DNA of 64,000 nucleotides from Methanosarcina siciliae T4/M (GCF_000970085.1 NZ_CP009506.1:4836001-4900000); one strand, 5' to 3'. Counted from the stretch's first letter, positions 45,657 to 54,986 are shown. Made by a program: numbers and translations. The notes: generated by a model not told the origin, from the letters alone.

Positions 45657-46195
45657 AATTTAGTGAGACTCTTCAAAAGGCAAGAAACGACCCTTCAAAA
45701 ACTAAAAAAGTGATTGAGTTTGAAGGGAACTGGGAGATAGGCAAGACCGGGCCTCAATTTTCCACAACGATAAAAACTGAAAAAGGAGGAGAGTTCCTGA
45801 TTCAATCGGATGAACCCATAGCTCTCGGAGGCAGCGGAACTGCCCCCAATCCTGTTCAGTATGGCCTGTACGGAATAGCGTCCTGTTTTGCAGCTTCTCT
45901 TGCTAAATGGACTGCAATGGAAGGTATAGTCCTCAATCAATTAAAGATAAAGGTCAGAGCCGACATGGATTTAAGTGCAAGCTTTGGAATTTTCCAGGAG
46001 CCTGCAATTCCTATATATGAACGTATTAAATTCGAAATCGTAATCGACTCCGGAATGAGCATGGAAGAAATCGAAAGATTTAATGAGATCGCAAAGCAGC
46101 GTTGTCCGTGTTATTACTGTTTGACCGCTGCAATCATCCCCGAAATTGTATTCAAAAAAGGAGATCAGAACCATAAACAGGTGTCTTTTCTCTAG
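45584..46195 (+). CDS. OsmC-family protein
   Basis: A 203-residue protein of the OsmC/Ohr fold, a group that reduces peroxides with reactive cysteines. Visible features are NPVQYGLYGIASCFAASLA with one conserved Cys and the late RCPCYYCLTA with several more, a pattern closer to the general OsmC group than to Ohr. A 45-bp duplication repeats the start region. GTG 45584 gives the duplicated N-terminus, while GTG 45629 would give the ancestral length. The gene ends in TAG followed at once by an in-frame TGA, so pyrrolysine readthrough would add one residue only. Confidence 0.88.
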   Translation: MILNRVAVDREQCEKVILNRVAVDQFSETLQKARNDPSKTKKVIEFEGNWEIGKTGPQFSTTIKTEKGGEFLIQSDEPIALGGSGTAPNPVQYGLYGIASCFAASLAKWTAMEGIVLNQLKIKVRADMDLSASFGIFQEPAIPIYERIKFEIVIDSGMSMEEIERFNEIAKQRCPCYYCLTAAIIPEIVFKKGDQNHKQVSFL

Positions 46196-46349
46196 TGATC
46201 TGTTGAAGTGTATCAGGTTTCTATCCGGAAGGGCTCTATTCGGGCTCTTTTCCTTTTAGGAGTAGTTTTTGAGAGTCCCACATGGGGACCCCCTTTTCAA
46301 GAGGATTAAAAAGTGAAGGAACTATTCTTTCTATATTTTTTGCTCTATC

Positions 46350-47552
46350 TTAAAAAATAGCTTTTGTCCCACTTTTTTCCCACTTTTTTCCCACTTTCTG
46401 CCTCATGTGTAGGGCGTACATCTGGACCTTTTTCATTTTTGCGAGGTTGAGGACTTTTTCGAGTTCTTCGTCGGTTAGGTGCCGGGCTTCGATGTAACCG
46501 TTGTCTACGGCCTCGTTGAAGATTTCATAACCTATGGCTGAGCGGGTGAGGACTGTGGTCCAGCCTTTGGGGCTGCCCACGCCGCCGAAGGAAATGTCTG
46601 CGTTTTCAGAGGCAAGATCCGTGCAAAACTGGCAGGATGAACTGCGGTATTCATCGAAGTCGCTGAGTTCCAGAATATGTTCTTTTCCGTCTTTCAGCGT
46701 AATTTCGAATTTTCCTTTCCGGATTTTCATGGCCTCCACATTTTCGAGTGTGATCCCATAGCTTTCCAGTACAGCTTTAATTCCTTCATAGGCGAAGGTG
46801 TCCATGCAGAAGAGGCCCAGTTTCAGGATTTTTGCCCTCATAAAGAGGTGCAGTAAGCCGTAGGAACTTTTCTGCATCTTTGTGACGGCGTCGATGTTGC
46901 AGCTGGTTCCTACAAAGGCGATGCTATGCATTCCCTGCTTGATTGCGCTCATCAGGGCTTCAAGGGTCATTGAGTGGGAGTAGATGCTTCCCCCGCTTTC
47001 AAGAATCTCCTCCCTGGTTTTTGCTACTTTTGGTATGGGTTTCCAGGGTTCTTCCTTTGAGCGGGTTGTGACCACAGCGCAGTCGATCAGGCCTTCATCC
47101 AGGGCGTACAGGAGAAGAGAGGTCACAACTCCACCATCCTGACCTTTCATTTCGGGAATGGCAGATTTTGCAGCGTAGGCATATCGGAAGCTCCCGATCA
47201 GTCCCTCTTCGGTGGTGATTGTCCGTGGACACTGGTAATAGCAGACCCCACAGGCTTTGCAGGGCCCAACCAGTTTTGGGGCTCCGTTTTCAATGGTTAT
47301 GTACTCACAGTTTGCTGCACAGGATCCGCAAAGAGTGCAGATTCCTGGTTTTATGATGTCTTTTTTCAGTTTTCCGAAAGAAATCTTTTCCTTCTCACTC
47401 AGGTTTCGCTTGAGCCGAATGACACTCTTTTCCAGTACATCGAATTTTTGCTTGCATTCGGGACTGCAGAAATAATAGGTTTTTCCCCCGTAGTCCGAAA
47501 TGTATTCACTGTTTTCAGGTATTATTTTCTTGCAGATAGGATCCAGTGGCAT
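46350..47552 (-). CDS. FrhB-like F420 oxidoreductase subunit fused to a YHS domain
   Basis: A 400-residue protein. Residues about 3-42 are a YHS metal-binding domain (DPICKKIIPENS, YFCSPECKQKF). Two 4Fe-4S clusters follow (CTLCGSCAANCEY and CKACGVCYYQCP). The rest is the FrhB/FpoF flavin and F420-binding fold, with GQDGGVVTSLLLYALDEG and SSSCQFCTDLASENADISFGG. FrhB-type subunits pass electrons between coenzyme F420 and iron-sulfur centres. A YHS domain at the N-terminus suggests metal sensing or delivery. The partner protein is not encoded nearby. GGAGG precedes the ATG and a TATA box is near 47600. Confidence 0.88.
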   Translation of the reverse strand: MPLDPICKKIIPENSEYISDYGGKTYYFCSPECKQKFDVLEKSVIRLKRNLSEKEKISFGKLKKDIIKPGICTLCGSCAANCEYITIENGAPKLVGPCKACGVCYYQCPRTITTEEGLIGSFRYAYAAKSAIPEMKGQDGGVVTSLLLYALDEGLIDCAVVTTRSKEEPWKPIPKVAKTREEILESGGSIYSHSMTLEALMSAIKQGMHSIAFVGTSCNIDAVTKMQKSSYGLLHLFMRAKILKLGLFCMDTFAYEGIKAVLESYGITLENVEAMKIRKGKFEITLKDGKEHILELSDFDEYRSSSCQFCTDLASENADISFGGVGSPKGWTTVLTRSAIGYEIFNEAVDNGYIEARHLTDEELEKVLNLAKMKKVQMYALHMRQKVGKKWEKSGTKAIF

Positions 47553-47977
47553 TAATGGCCTCCAATTCAGGTTGATACGAAAAATGTAATAAGTATATAT
47601 ACATTTTTATAATCATGTCCTTTATAATTTATACTCTTTATAATTATGTGTTGCAATTTAATCTTACTGGCATGTAGAATCCGGAATTACCCGATTCACA
47701 TAACCTGGTTAAGAAATAAAATGTGAATATAATGTAAAAACAGAATTGAAATCGAAGCTAGTTGACAACTTTAACCTTTTTGCAAAGGTTATTATAGGCT
47801 CTGGTTAATACCTTCTTCAAACTTCAGATAAATTATGGTCTTGTTTATATCTTTTTACGGGGTTCTGAAGAAGCAGCACTCTGGAAGTCCCGATGCTAAA
47901 ATTTCGGCTTCAAAGTGATATGTTCAATCCAGTCTCATCGGCTTTATTGAAGTTTGGGGATCTTCAAATAAATCTCT
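47553..47977. other. Divergent intergenic region, part before the 21-bp array
   Basis: No gene is supported. It contains the promoter of the FrhB-like gene (GTATATATAC on the minus strand, about 47594-47603) and further TATA-like sequence near 47620-47650. Confidence 0.4.
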
Positions 47978-48124
47978 GAACAATCTCTAATTAACCTTCG
48001 AATAAGCTCAAATATATTTGGAATAATCTTGGATATCTTTGAACTAAACTCCATTATACTTGGAATACACTTGAATGTATCTGGAATAAACTTGAATAAC
48101 CTTCAAATAAGCTTAAATTGTCTT
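47978..48124. repeat. 21-bp degenerate tandem array, seven units
   Basis: Seven consecutive 21-base units share the pattern G-GAATAA-CTTGAATATCTT. Unit boundaries are 47978, 47999, 48020, 48041, 48062, 48083 and 48104. The period of two helical turns would place each unit on the same face of the DNA. The array ends 71 bases before the marker 14 gene. Confidence 0.85.
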
Positions 48125-48195
48125 TTCAGATAAAGCCTGAAAAATAATAATCTCCAAATTGCATTTAATCACAGACCCTCAGGAAGGTACAAAAA

Positions 48196-49629
48196 ATGGC
48201 TCTTAAACCCAGAATTGCAGAATCTCCTCAGGTTCGTTTGATCGACCTCAAATCAAAACCGTTCTTTATCGTGGCTTCCGTAGAAGTCGGAAACACAACC
48301 ACCAAATGTATCCTTACAGCTACCAACATGGATACGGGCAGGACTCATATCATAAACAAGGTCGTACGGATGACAAGGGACGTCCGTCCTCCCAAATCCG
48401 GAGAAGTCATATTCGGAAAAACACTTACTGGAGTGGAATTGACACGCGAATCCGTTGCGGAACTGGTGAAGGGCACCCTGAACGAATCTCTGGAAAAGGC
48501 CAACCTGGATATAAAGACAGACCTTAACTTTGTGGTGCGTTCAACAGGTGTCGTTGCAGGCTTTGATTCCCCGGAGGAAGTGGGAGAATTTATCAAAGCC
48601 CTGGCGGATGGATGCCTGATGGCCGGAGTCCCTCCAAAGAACATGACTCCTCCAATGTCCATCTCGAATATCTCTAAAAAGCTCCAGAAATACAGTAAAC
48701 TGGAAAAAGTCATCTTTGACGGAGCTGTAGCCGGTGTTATGCCTCCTATAGGCTCTACAGGTGTTGAAATCGTTGCAAACGAAATGGAAGGGGAGCTTGC
48801 AACAGCAGGGATCAAGGAAGCGGCTAAACTGACGGATGTCGATTTCAGGAACCCCTGCATTTCAATTGACTTCGGAACGACCCTTGACGGCAGGATTACA
48901 AGCCCTGACCTGCCGTATGCAAAAACAATCGGAAACTTCTGCGGTTATGCGGGTGCAATTCCTGATGCTATTATTCGGGGCTCGAAAATTGTTGATGCCA
49001 GAGTAGGCACTGCTCTGGAAGTTTTTGAGAAACAGAAACCCCCTTCATTCCTTACTTTGAAGATGAAGGCTAAAGCGATCGAAGAGTATGCAAAGCGCAT
49101 TGATGAACTCATAATTATCGAAAAAGTTCCTGCGGATAGAAAACGGTACGGGAGTGTCCCTGTAAGGCCTGATGCGGCCGACGAGATAGGTGTAACCCTT
49201 ATAGGCTGTGATGTGGGCGAAAATGGCTCAAACATGGGAAAACTAAGCGCAATAGGTCTGGAGATATGTAAAAGTCATGGGCTGCCTATCGTTTATGCTG
49301 TCATTGACGAGGTAATGGCCAGAGTGGTTTGCAGGCTTATAGAAATCGCAAAGAATGGAGGACTCATTTTTGAAGATACGACTATCGGAATTACAGGAAG
49401 GGCAGGAATTACCGGGAATAAGCCAAAATTAATCCTGAGCTGCCTTGAGAAGATGAACCTTGCTCCCAAAATCGATGGGAAAGTGGTCTTTGTGGATGAC
49501 GGGCTTGCCAGAGGTGCAGCAGTAATGGCACGCTGCATGAATTCCCTTGGAATACCGCAACAACCGCTTGGCGGCAGACACGGTGGGAAATGCATTCTTG
49601 CACAGCGGATGAAAATGCAGGAAAAGTGA
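48196..49629 (+). CDS. Methanogenesis marker protein 14
   Basis: A 477-residue protein whose start region (FIVASVEVGNTTTKCILTATNMDTGR) and later ISIDFGTTLDGRIT fit methanogenesis marker 14, a family found only in methanogens. The glycine-rich phosphate-binding motifs (SVEVGNTTTK, GVTLIGCDVGENGSNMG, GITGRAGITG) suggest an ASKHA-like ATPase or activator fold. The function is not established; a role in maturation or reductive activation of a methanogenesis enzyme is possible. GGAAGG precedes the ATG. A seven-unit 21-bp array lies just upstream and a DUF2098 gene converges on it. Confidence 0.88.
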   Translation: MALKPRIAESPQVRLIDLKSKPFFIVASVEVGNTTTKCILTATNMDTGRTHIINKVVRMTRDVRPPKSGEVIFGKTLTGVELTRESVAELVKGTLNESLEKANLDIKTDLNFVVRSTGVVAGFDSPEEVGEFIKALADGCLMAGVPPKNMTPPMSISNISKKLQKYSKLEKVIFDGAVAGVMPPIGSTGVEIVANEMEGELATAGIKEAAKLTDVDFRNPCISIDFGTTLDGRITSPDLPYAKTIGNFCGYAGAIPDAIIRGSKIVDARVGTALEVFEKQKPPSFLTLKMKAKAIEEYAKRIDELIIIEKVPADRKRYGSVPVRPDAADEIGVTLIGCDVGENGSNMGKLSAIGLEICKSHGLPIVYAVIDEVMARVVCRLIEIAKNGGLIFEDTTIGITGRAGITGNKPKLILSCLEKMNLAPKIDGKVVFVDDGLARGAAVMARCMNSLGIPQQPLGGRHGGKCILAQRMKMQEK

Positions 49630-49706
49630 ACTGGCAGTTGTGCAGTGCAATTAAAAAAGATTGGAGTTGAGGAATGAAAATCAGGCAGGAAAATTGACAG
49701 GAAGAA

Positions 49707-50033
49707 TTATCCTCCTGCTCCTCCTCCTCCGGCTTTTCCAAGATCGTAGGTCTGCATCGTTTCTCTTTCTTTCCTGAACCTTTCTTCCAGTTCTTTGGCA
49801 GTAAACTCCCTCTCTTCTCTCTTTTCTGTGGGTTTGATATCCGTATATTCCAGAGTTTCTTCTCTGTACCAGAGGTCGGTACTTTCGAGCAGGACCCAAA
49901 CATTTCCCTCTTCGTCCTTTTTTATCTCGATAACCCTGCTCACCGTATCGCTATTTACATATTTTACAGCATTTCCTACTCGGATGGGTTTTTTGTTGCG
50001 CCCTACTGCTGTGATTTCCTCGGCATCAGCCAT
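49707..50033 (-). CDS. DUF2098 protein, methanogen-specific
   Basis: A 108-residue protein. The core IRVGNAVKYVNSDTVSRVIEI and WVLLESTDLWYREETLEY matches DUF2098, a small SH3-like beta-barrel family of methanogens with no proven function. The second half is charged and probably helical (EKREEREFTAKELEERFRKERE), and the end is a glycine tail (KAGGGGAGG). The gene converges with marker 14, a pairing that may be functional. Confidence 0.82.
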   Translation of the reverse strand: MADAEEITAVGRNKKPIRVGNAVKYVNSDTVSRVIEIKKDEEGNVWVLLESTDLWYREETLEYTDIKPTEKREEREFTAKELEERFRKERETMQTYDLGKAGGGGAGG

Positions 50034-50288
50034 GCTTTCACCTCGGGGGCTTCCAGGACGGTGGCATTTAGGCCCTGCAAGTCCGTTTCTTTACATAAAG
50101 ATAACTGCTAATAGGTTATTCAGACTCTTTAATAAAGATTGTGCAGCCTTAACTGCAAAACCTCTGGTAAAGCCCGAAAAGACTTAATAAAGGCCTTAAT
50201 AGAGAATCTTGAATTTAAAAAATAAAAAAGAATTTAGAGGTTTACTGATCATTCAGCAAATGTTACCCTCTTTTGCTGGTTAATCTTT

Positions 50289-51245
50289 TTACTGGTTGAT
50301 TTCGCTCCTTAGTTCTCCCATGAGGGCAACCCTTTCGGCAAAAGCGTTGTGCCTGTGTATGCTCTCTTCGTTAATCTGTTTGATAGTGATCACAGCATTA
50401 TCGGGAAGGTTAGGAAACTCTTTTACAATATTGTCTGCCATTGTCCTTACACAATCTTCCACAAACTTCGGGTTCATGTGTGCGGTTTCCACGACAACCT
50501 TTTCGTCCGAGCGTTTCAGAACTTCATAGACGCTTGAACTCATGGAGCTCTCGATGATCTTGATTATATTCTCAAGGGAAACGTCAAAATCATGTGCTAC
50601 CTTGATCGAGATAATACCTCTGCCGCGCTGGTTGTGGGTTGCCATTGGCACTTTTTCCAGGAATTTTATAATTGTATCCCTGTCAACCCCAAGCCCGGCA
50701 AGCTCGTTTGCAGCCTTATCTCTCATTATCTCCTGAGCACAGGGGCAGGCGGTCATTCCGACTACTTCTGCTCCTATGAGTTTTTTTACATCAAAGTAGT
50801 CTTTGTCACCGACACCTCTTACAGCTGAAGCTTCGGCAAAGATATTAACGACTTCCTGACACTTGATCCCAGTTGAAGGAGAGGCGCGCCGTATCATATA
50901 TTCGCTTTTCATTCTTACTTCAGCCTGATTTGCATATTCGTGGCGGCCAAGCAGATTGTGTGCGATATCGCTGCATAGTTGTTCTATTTCATATACCGGT
51001 GTACTGAGCACTTTCTCAAGCACCTCGTCTACAGCTTCGAAGTTCCTTGAGAGGTTTGCTCCCTTGCGGTCTGAAGGCAGATCAACAAAGACATCAAAAG
51101 TTGAAATCAGTACTATCGGACGTTTATCCTTTCGTTTGATTTCAACCAGCTTTTTCATGTTTGTTACCCCAACGCGAGTGAGGTTGATGGCTATGCTTGG
51201 TTTGCTGGCCTGGACATCAGGGAGGTTGAAAGTACAGTGTTCCAT
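50289..51245 (-). CDS. mptA: GTP cyclohydrolase MptA (type IV, methanopterin pathway)
   Basis: A 318-residue Fe(II)-dependent GTP cyclohydrolase of the FolE2/MptA family, which opens GTP to the cyclic phosphate precursor of methanopterin and sarcinapterin. The start is placed at ATG 51245 (MEHCTFNLPDVQASKPSIAI), where the family begins. Metal and active-site regions are GMTACPCAQEIM, MATHNQRGRG and the HRHNAFAERVALMGE end. The frame stays open for a further 113 codons upstream into an AT-rich stretch that I read as leader, not protein. Confidence 0.93.
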   Translation of the reverse strand: MEHCTFNLPDVQASKPSIAINLTRVGVTNMKKLVEIKRKDKRPIVLISTFDVFVDLPSDRKGANLSRNFEAVDEVLEKVLSTPVYEIEQLCSDIAHNLLGRHEYANQAEVRMKSEYMIRRASPSTGIKCQEVVNIFAEASAVRGVGDKDYFDVKKLIGAEVVGMTACPCAQEIMRDKAANELAGLGVDRDTIIKFLEKVPMATHNQRGRGIISIKVAHDFDVSLENIIKIIESSMSSSVYEVLKRSDEKVVVETAHMNPKFVEDCVRTMADNIVKEFPNLPDNAVITIKQINEESIHRHNAFAERVALMGELRSEINQ

Positions 51246-51654
51246 ATTAACCAGATCCGTGAAAAGATGAGTATGTGCTTGATTTGTAGAATCAATACTT
51301 AACAAATACATATTTTTATTATATGCATTTGGAAAAATATAGTGACCATAAGAAGTAATAGCATGTAAAGTTTGTGCTTTCCAGGTTCTTTTCCAAAAGT
51401 ACAATAAATGCATTTTGTAAGAGTTTCGAAAACCCCTTTCCTGAAGCATATTTTGGGACGGATTTTTAACAACGAATAAATATTTAAATATTTCCCATGT
51501 TCCTAACAATCTATGCAAATTTAGTTTGTGTACCTCATATAAATTAAGTTCCTTTTTGGATAAACCACTAACTAAAGGCGACATCCTGAAGAAAGATTTT
51601 ATATACTTTAAAAATTAATCAGTGTCTAGCAATACAATTTGCGAGGTGACCTTT
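51246..51654. promoter_or_regulatory. Divergent promoter region for mptA and MC1
   Basis: For MC1 the TATA box TTTTATATACTTTA (51597-51610) predicts a start near 51630 and a leader of about 25 bases with GAGGTGA before the ATG. For mptA the leader is long: TATA-like TTTAAATATTTATT near 51477-51490 on the minus strand would give a leader above 200 bases. No additional gene is supported. Confidence 0.6.
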
Positions 51655-51939
51655 ATGTCCAACACAAGAAATTTTGTTTTACGAGACGAAGAAGGCAATG
51701 AACATGGAGTTTTCACTGGAAAACAGCCTCGGCAGGCTGCCCTGAAAGCTGCAAACCGGGGTTCCGGTACAAAATCCAAACCGGATGTCATCCGCCTCAG
51801 AGAACGCGGGACAAAGAAGGTGCACGTTTTCAAGGCATGGAAGGAACTTGTCGCAGCCCCCAAAAATAGGCCTGACTGGATGCCTGAGAAAATCAGCAAG
51901 CCCTTTGTCAAGAAAGAAAAAATCGAAAAAATCGAGTAA
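51655..51939 (+). CDS. Chromosomal DNA-binding protein MC1
   Basis: A 94-residue architectural chromatin protein of Methanosarcina and halophile relatives. It binds and sharply bends DNA as a monomer. The full sequence is typical: NTRNFVLRDEEGNEHGVF, the PRQAALKAANRG segment, IRLRERGTKKVHVFKAWKE with Arg and Lys residues that contact DNA, and RPDWMPEKISKPFVKK. The ATG at 51655 gives the known N-terminus; in-frame sequence upstream is leader. The strong TATA box fits high expression. Confidence 0.97.
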   Translation: MSNTRNFVLRDEEGNEHGVFTGKQPRQAALKAANRGSGTKSKPDVIRLRERGTKKVHVFKAWKELVAAPKNRPDWMPEKISKPFVKKEKIEKIE

Positions 51940-52264
51940 ACCCATATCCTTCATATACCCTGTAAACCGGGGTTCTTTATTTTCTTTTTTATATCCAGAT
52001 GCGTAATTAGCCTGGACAGGCCTTGATTTTATACTATCCGGGCTGGTTTATTTATATTATTTTTATGCTCATTTCCATAACTCCTATATCTCACTTCTAT
52101 AACTCCTATAATCTATTTCTATGATCTCCAAAGCTCGATATATATTCAAAATCTTAATATATTTTGATGTGTTTATATTAATTTGTTTTTACAGAATTCC
52201 CCCTGGCTTGAACTCGGGATGTTCAACGATAAGTTTAAAAAGATATTTTCTTATTTCCTAAATC
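51940..52264 (+). promoter_or_regulatory. Intergenic region and argB promoter
   Basis: Contains loosely repeated TTTCTATAACTCCTATAATC-like units at about 52065-52125 (period about 21-22) and a TATA candidate GTTTATATTAATT near 52169-52181. No gene is supported. Confidence 0.45.
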
Positions 52265-53164
52265 ATGGAACTCAAAAGAGAGAATGTGCTTATCGAAGCC
52301 CTTCCTTATATGCAGGAATTCTATGCTTCAATTATGGTTATCAAGGTGGGGGGGAATGCAATGGTCAGCACCCAGATCATGGAGGACATCATAAAGGATA
52401 TTGTTCTCCTGCGTTATGTGGGAATCAAACCCGTTATTGTACACGGGGGAGGCCCTGAAATAACTGAAAAAATGGAACGTATGGGTAAAAAGGCCGAATT
52501 TTTCCAGGGGCTCCGTATTACGGACGATGAAACTATGGAAATCGCCAGGATGGTTCTGGTAGGGAACATAAACACCAAGATTGTATCCCTTATTGGGATC
52601 TTCGGCGGGAAAGGTGTCGGGTTTACAGGTTACGACGGGAGAATGATCCTTGGCCACAAACAGGCTGCAAAACGTGTATTAGTCGATGGTGTGGAAACTG
52701 AAGTGGATATCGGATGGGTTGGGGACAGCGAAGTCATAAACCCGGAGATTCTCCACATTATGCTTGAAAAAGGCTATATCCCTGTAATCTCTCCAATCGC
52801 TGTGGATGCGAAAGGTAATGCCCTGAACATTAATGCTGATACGGTTGCAGGAGACATTGCAGCGGCTCTGAAAGCTAAAAAATTGATCCTTATGACCGAT
52901 GTTTCCGGTCTGCTGAGAAATATTGAAGACCCGAGCAGCCGCATCTCCCGCGTAAATCTGGATCAAATAGATTCCCTTATTGAAGAAGGAATTATCCGCG
53001 GGGGCATGATCCCCAAAATCAAAGGCGCTGCTGTTGCAGTTAAAAGCGGAGTAGAGAAAGCCCATATCATAAACGGAAGTGTTTCCCATTCCATGCTTCT
53101 TGAACTTTTCACAGACGGCGGAGTGGGAACCATGCTCTATGGGCCGGATCACCCGCCGGTGTGA
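52265..53164 (+). CDS. argB: Acetylglutamate kinase
   Basis: A 299-residue amino acid kinase that phosphorylates N-acetylglutamate in arginine synthesis. Visible motifs are VIKVGGNAM and VHGGGPEI (nucleotide and substrate sites), GKGVGFTGYDGRMI, NINADTVAGDIA and GGMIPKIKGA. Length matches the family. It stands alone; no other arginine gene is adjacent. The following acetyltransferase starts 63 bases later and could share the transcript. Confidence 0.96.
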   Translation: MELKRENVLIEALPYMQEFYASIMVIKVGGNAMVSTQIMEDIIKDIVLLRYVGIKPVIVHGGGPEITEKMERMGKKAEFFQGLRITDDETMEIARMVLVGNINTKIVSLIGIFGGKGVGFTGYDGRMILGHKQAAKRVLVDGVETEVDIGWVGDSEVINPEILHIMLEKGYIPVISPIAVDAKGNALNINADTVAGDIAAALKAKKLILMTDVSGLLRNIEDPSSRISRVNLDQIDSLIEEGIIRGGMIPKIKGAAVAVKSGVEKAHIINGSVSHSMLLELFTDGGVGTMLYGPDHPPV

Positions 53165-53227
53165 AACAGGTTCACAGTAGTTTTTAATTACTGGCAAAAG
53201 CAAAAAAATTCCGGGGAGATAACTACT

Positions 53228-53734
53228 ATGGATTTACTTATCAGGCCTGTCAGGTTGAGCGATTCCGAGGACATCAATGAAATGAGAAGGCAGGAAAATG
53301 TCAGGGCGAATACACTTGCCCTGGCAACCGAAACCATTGCTTTTACCGAAGGGTTCCTGAAGAGTCTGGGAAACGATGACTATGTACTGGTAGCTGAACT
53401 TGACGGAAAGGTCGTAGGGATGGTGGGGGTCCACCCCTTCAAAAGTGCAAGGCAGAGACATATAGCCTGCCTTGGCATGATGGTAAGGACCGAATATCAG
53501 GGTCAGGGCATTGGAAAAAAACTGCTGGAAAATATCCTGGACCTTGCAGATAACTGGCTCATGCTTGTAAGGGTTGAGCTCGACGTCACTTCTGACAATG
53601 AAAGAGCAATTCACCTGTATAGATCATTCGGGTTTGAGCTTGAAGGAAAAAAGAAATATTCGATAATAAAGGACGGGAAGTATGCTGACCTCCTTATGAT
53701 GGCCAGGTACAGAATCCCCGCTCAGTTTAATTAA
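53228..53734 (+). CDS. GNAT-family N-acetyltransferase
   Basis: A 168-residue acetyltransferase. The acetyl-CoA pyrophosphate loop is visible as EYQGQGIGKKLL, preceded by VVGMVGVHPFKSARQRHIACLGMMV, and followed by VTSDNERAIHLYRSFGFELEGKK, typical of the fold. The start LIRPVRLSDSEDINEMRR is also typical. The substrate is unknown. Its place after argB could hint at amino acid acetylation, but the sequence does not show that. GGGGAG precedes the ATG. Confidence 0.92.
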   Translation: MDLLIRPVRLSDSEDINEMRRQENVRANTLALATETIAFTEGFLKSLGNDDYVLVAELDGKVVGMVGVHPFKSARQRHIACLGMMVRTEYQGQGIGKKLLENILDLADNWLMLVRVELDVTSDNERAIHLYRSFGFELEGKKKYSIIKDGKYADLLMMARYRIPAQFN

Positions 53735-53750
53735 AAACGATTTTTTTTCG

Positions 53751-53767
53751 AGCGGAATTTTTCCGCT
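53751..53767. terminator. Hairpin between convergent genes
   Basis: AGCGGAA-TTT-TTCCGCT is a perfect 7-bp stem, preceded on the plus strand by TTTTTTTT. It lies 17 bases after the acetyltransferase stop and just outside the radical SAM gene stop, so it may serve both. Confidence 0.75.
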
Positions 53768-53770
53768 ATT

Positions 53771-54811
53771 TCAATCTAAAATGGGTGCCCCATAGGTGAA
53801 ATCTTCGATTTCCAGAACTTTTTTCCAGAGCTCTTTACATTCGCAGTCTGCTCTACTGAGGTCTTCGGGGTTCTGGGTGAGTGAAAAAGTCCGGAGGGAA
53901 TCGGCAACTTCCGAGCTGCAGATCTTACAGTTGTGAGGGCCGCGTTTTGAGCCTGCCCCGACAGGATCGGACATCAAGGGAAGATCAGGGTGGGCGGTTT
54001 TTGCCTGCCTGAGGATTTCAATTATGCTCCAGAGCCAGGGAGGGCGGTACTGGCCTTTTTCCCAGAGAGCTTCGACAAGGGTGCCTTTCTGGACGTTGCA
54101 GAGGTTGATGGATATGGTGTCCGCATAAGGAGCTGCATCGTCTATGGAACATATGATATCTTCCATTGCCTGCTTTTCTGAGAGGAAGAGGGGCTTGAGC
54201 ATAAGGTAGACTTTTACGGTTACTCCGTATTTTTTTGCAATTTCTGCTGCACGGACAAAGTCCTGGAAGGTGAACCCCTTATTAATGGAATCTCTTCGGA
54301 TCTTATCCGAGCTTGTCTCGAGCCCGAATGCGAGTTCGAAAGGTTTGTCTTTCAGGACGCGGAGACAGGCCTGTACGTTCTCTTTCGTCACGTAATTAGG
54401 ACGGGTCTCAACAAGCACTTTGATGACCCTGGGATCTTCTTCAAGGTTTTTGAGGATTGCATCCCTGGCTTCAGGCACGACTTCCTGTTCGTCAAGGAAA
54501 CTGCCTGAGGTGAAGATCTTGACCATGAACTCAGGGAACTTTTCAGCTTTCCTAATCGCTTTTTCAAGCTGTGCCATGTAATCTTCGAGGGACGGGGGCT
54601 CGCTTGCGCAGTCATAGACGTAACCGCACATCGTACAGCCGCCGGCTTTTCCCCAACGGCAGCCTGCGCTTTTGAAGATTACAGTGAGAGTTTTTGTTTG
54701 AACCCCGTTTACAAGATCCGTTCCGGTCCAGCTTGCCGCAGGTTCATTCGTAGGTGAAGGTTTTACTTTTATCCGCTGTCGGATCTCCAGTACTGCTTTA
54801 TTAAGGGACAT
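53771..54811 (-). CDS. Archaeosine biosynthesis radical SAM protein RaSEA
   Basis: A 346-residue radical SAM enzyme. The start region has the cluster cysteines in GCRWGKAGGCTMCGYVYD, followed by FTSGSFLDEQEV and VETRPNYVTKENV, typical of the RaSEA family. With ArcS, RaSEA converts preQ0-lysine-modified tRNA to archaeosine at position 15. Additional cysteines near the end (CKICSSEVAD, CECKEL) may bind a second cluster or zinc. The partner ArcS is not in the window. Confidence 0.85.
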   Translation of the reverse strand: MSLNKAVLEIRQRIKVKPSPTNEPAASWTGTDLVNGVQTKTLTVIFKSAGCRWGKAGGCTMCGYVYDCASEPPSLEDYMAQLEKAIRKAEKFPEFMVKIFTSGSFLDEQEVVPEARDAILKNLEEDPRVIKVLVETRPNYVTKENVQACLRVLKDKPFELAFGLETSSDKIRRDSINKGFTFQDFVRAAEIAKKYGVTVKVYLMLKPLFLSEKQAMEDIICSIDDAAPYADTISINLCNVQKGTLVEALWEKGQYRPPWLWSIIEILRQAKTAHPDLPLMSDPVGAGSKRGPHNCKICSSEVADSLRTFSLTQNPEDLSRADCECKELWKKVLEIEDFTYGAPILD

Positions 54812-54986
54812 GGGCTTAAAACTCGCTATATGGATCAGTATTCAGTTTATTATTTACTGAATATTTATTTACTGCATTTATTGCATTTCTGCATTATTTG
54901 CAAAAAAAAATTCAGAAGCCCCGAACAGGCTTCATCTCCGGTCTTTCACTTTTGATTAGTATTTTCCTGTCCTGTACTTTTCGGTT

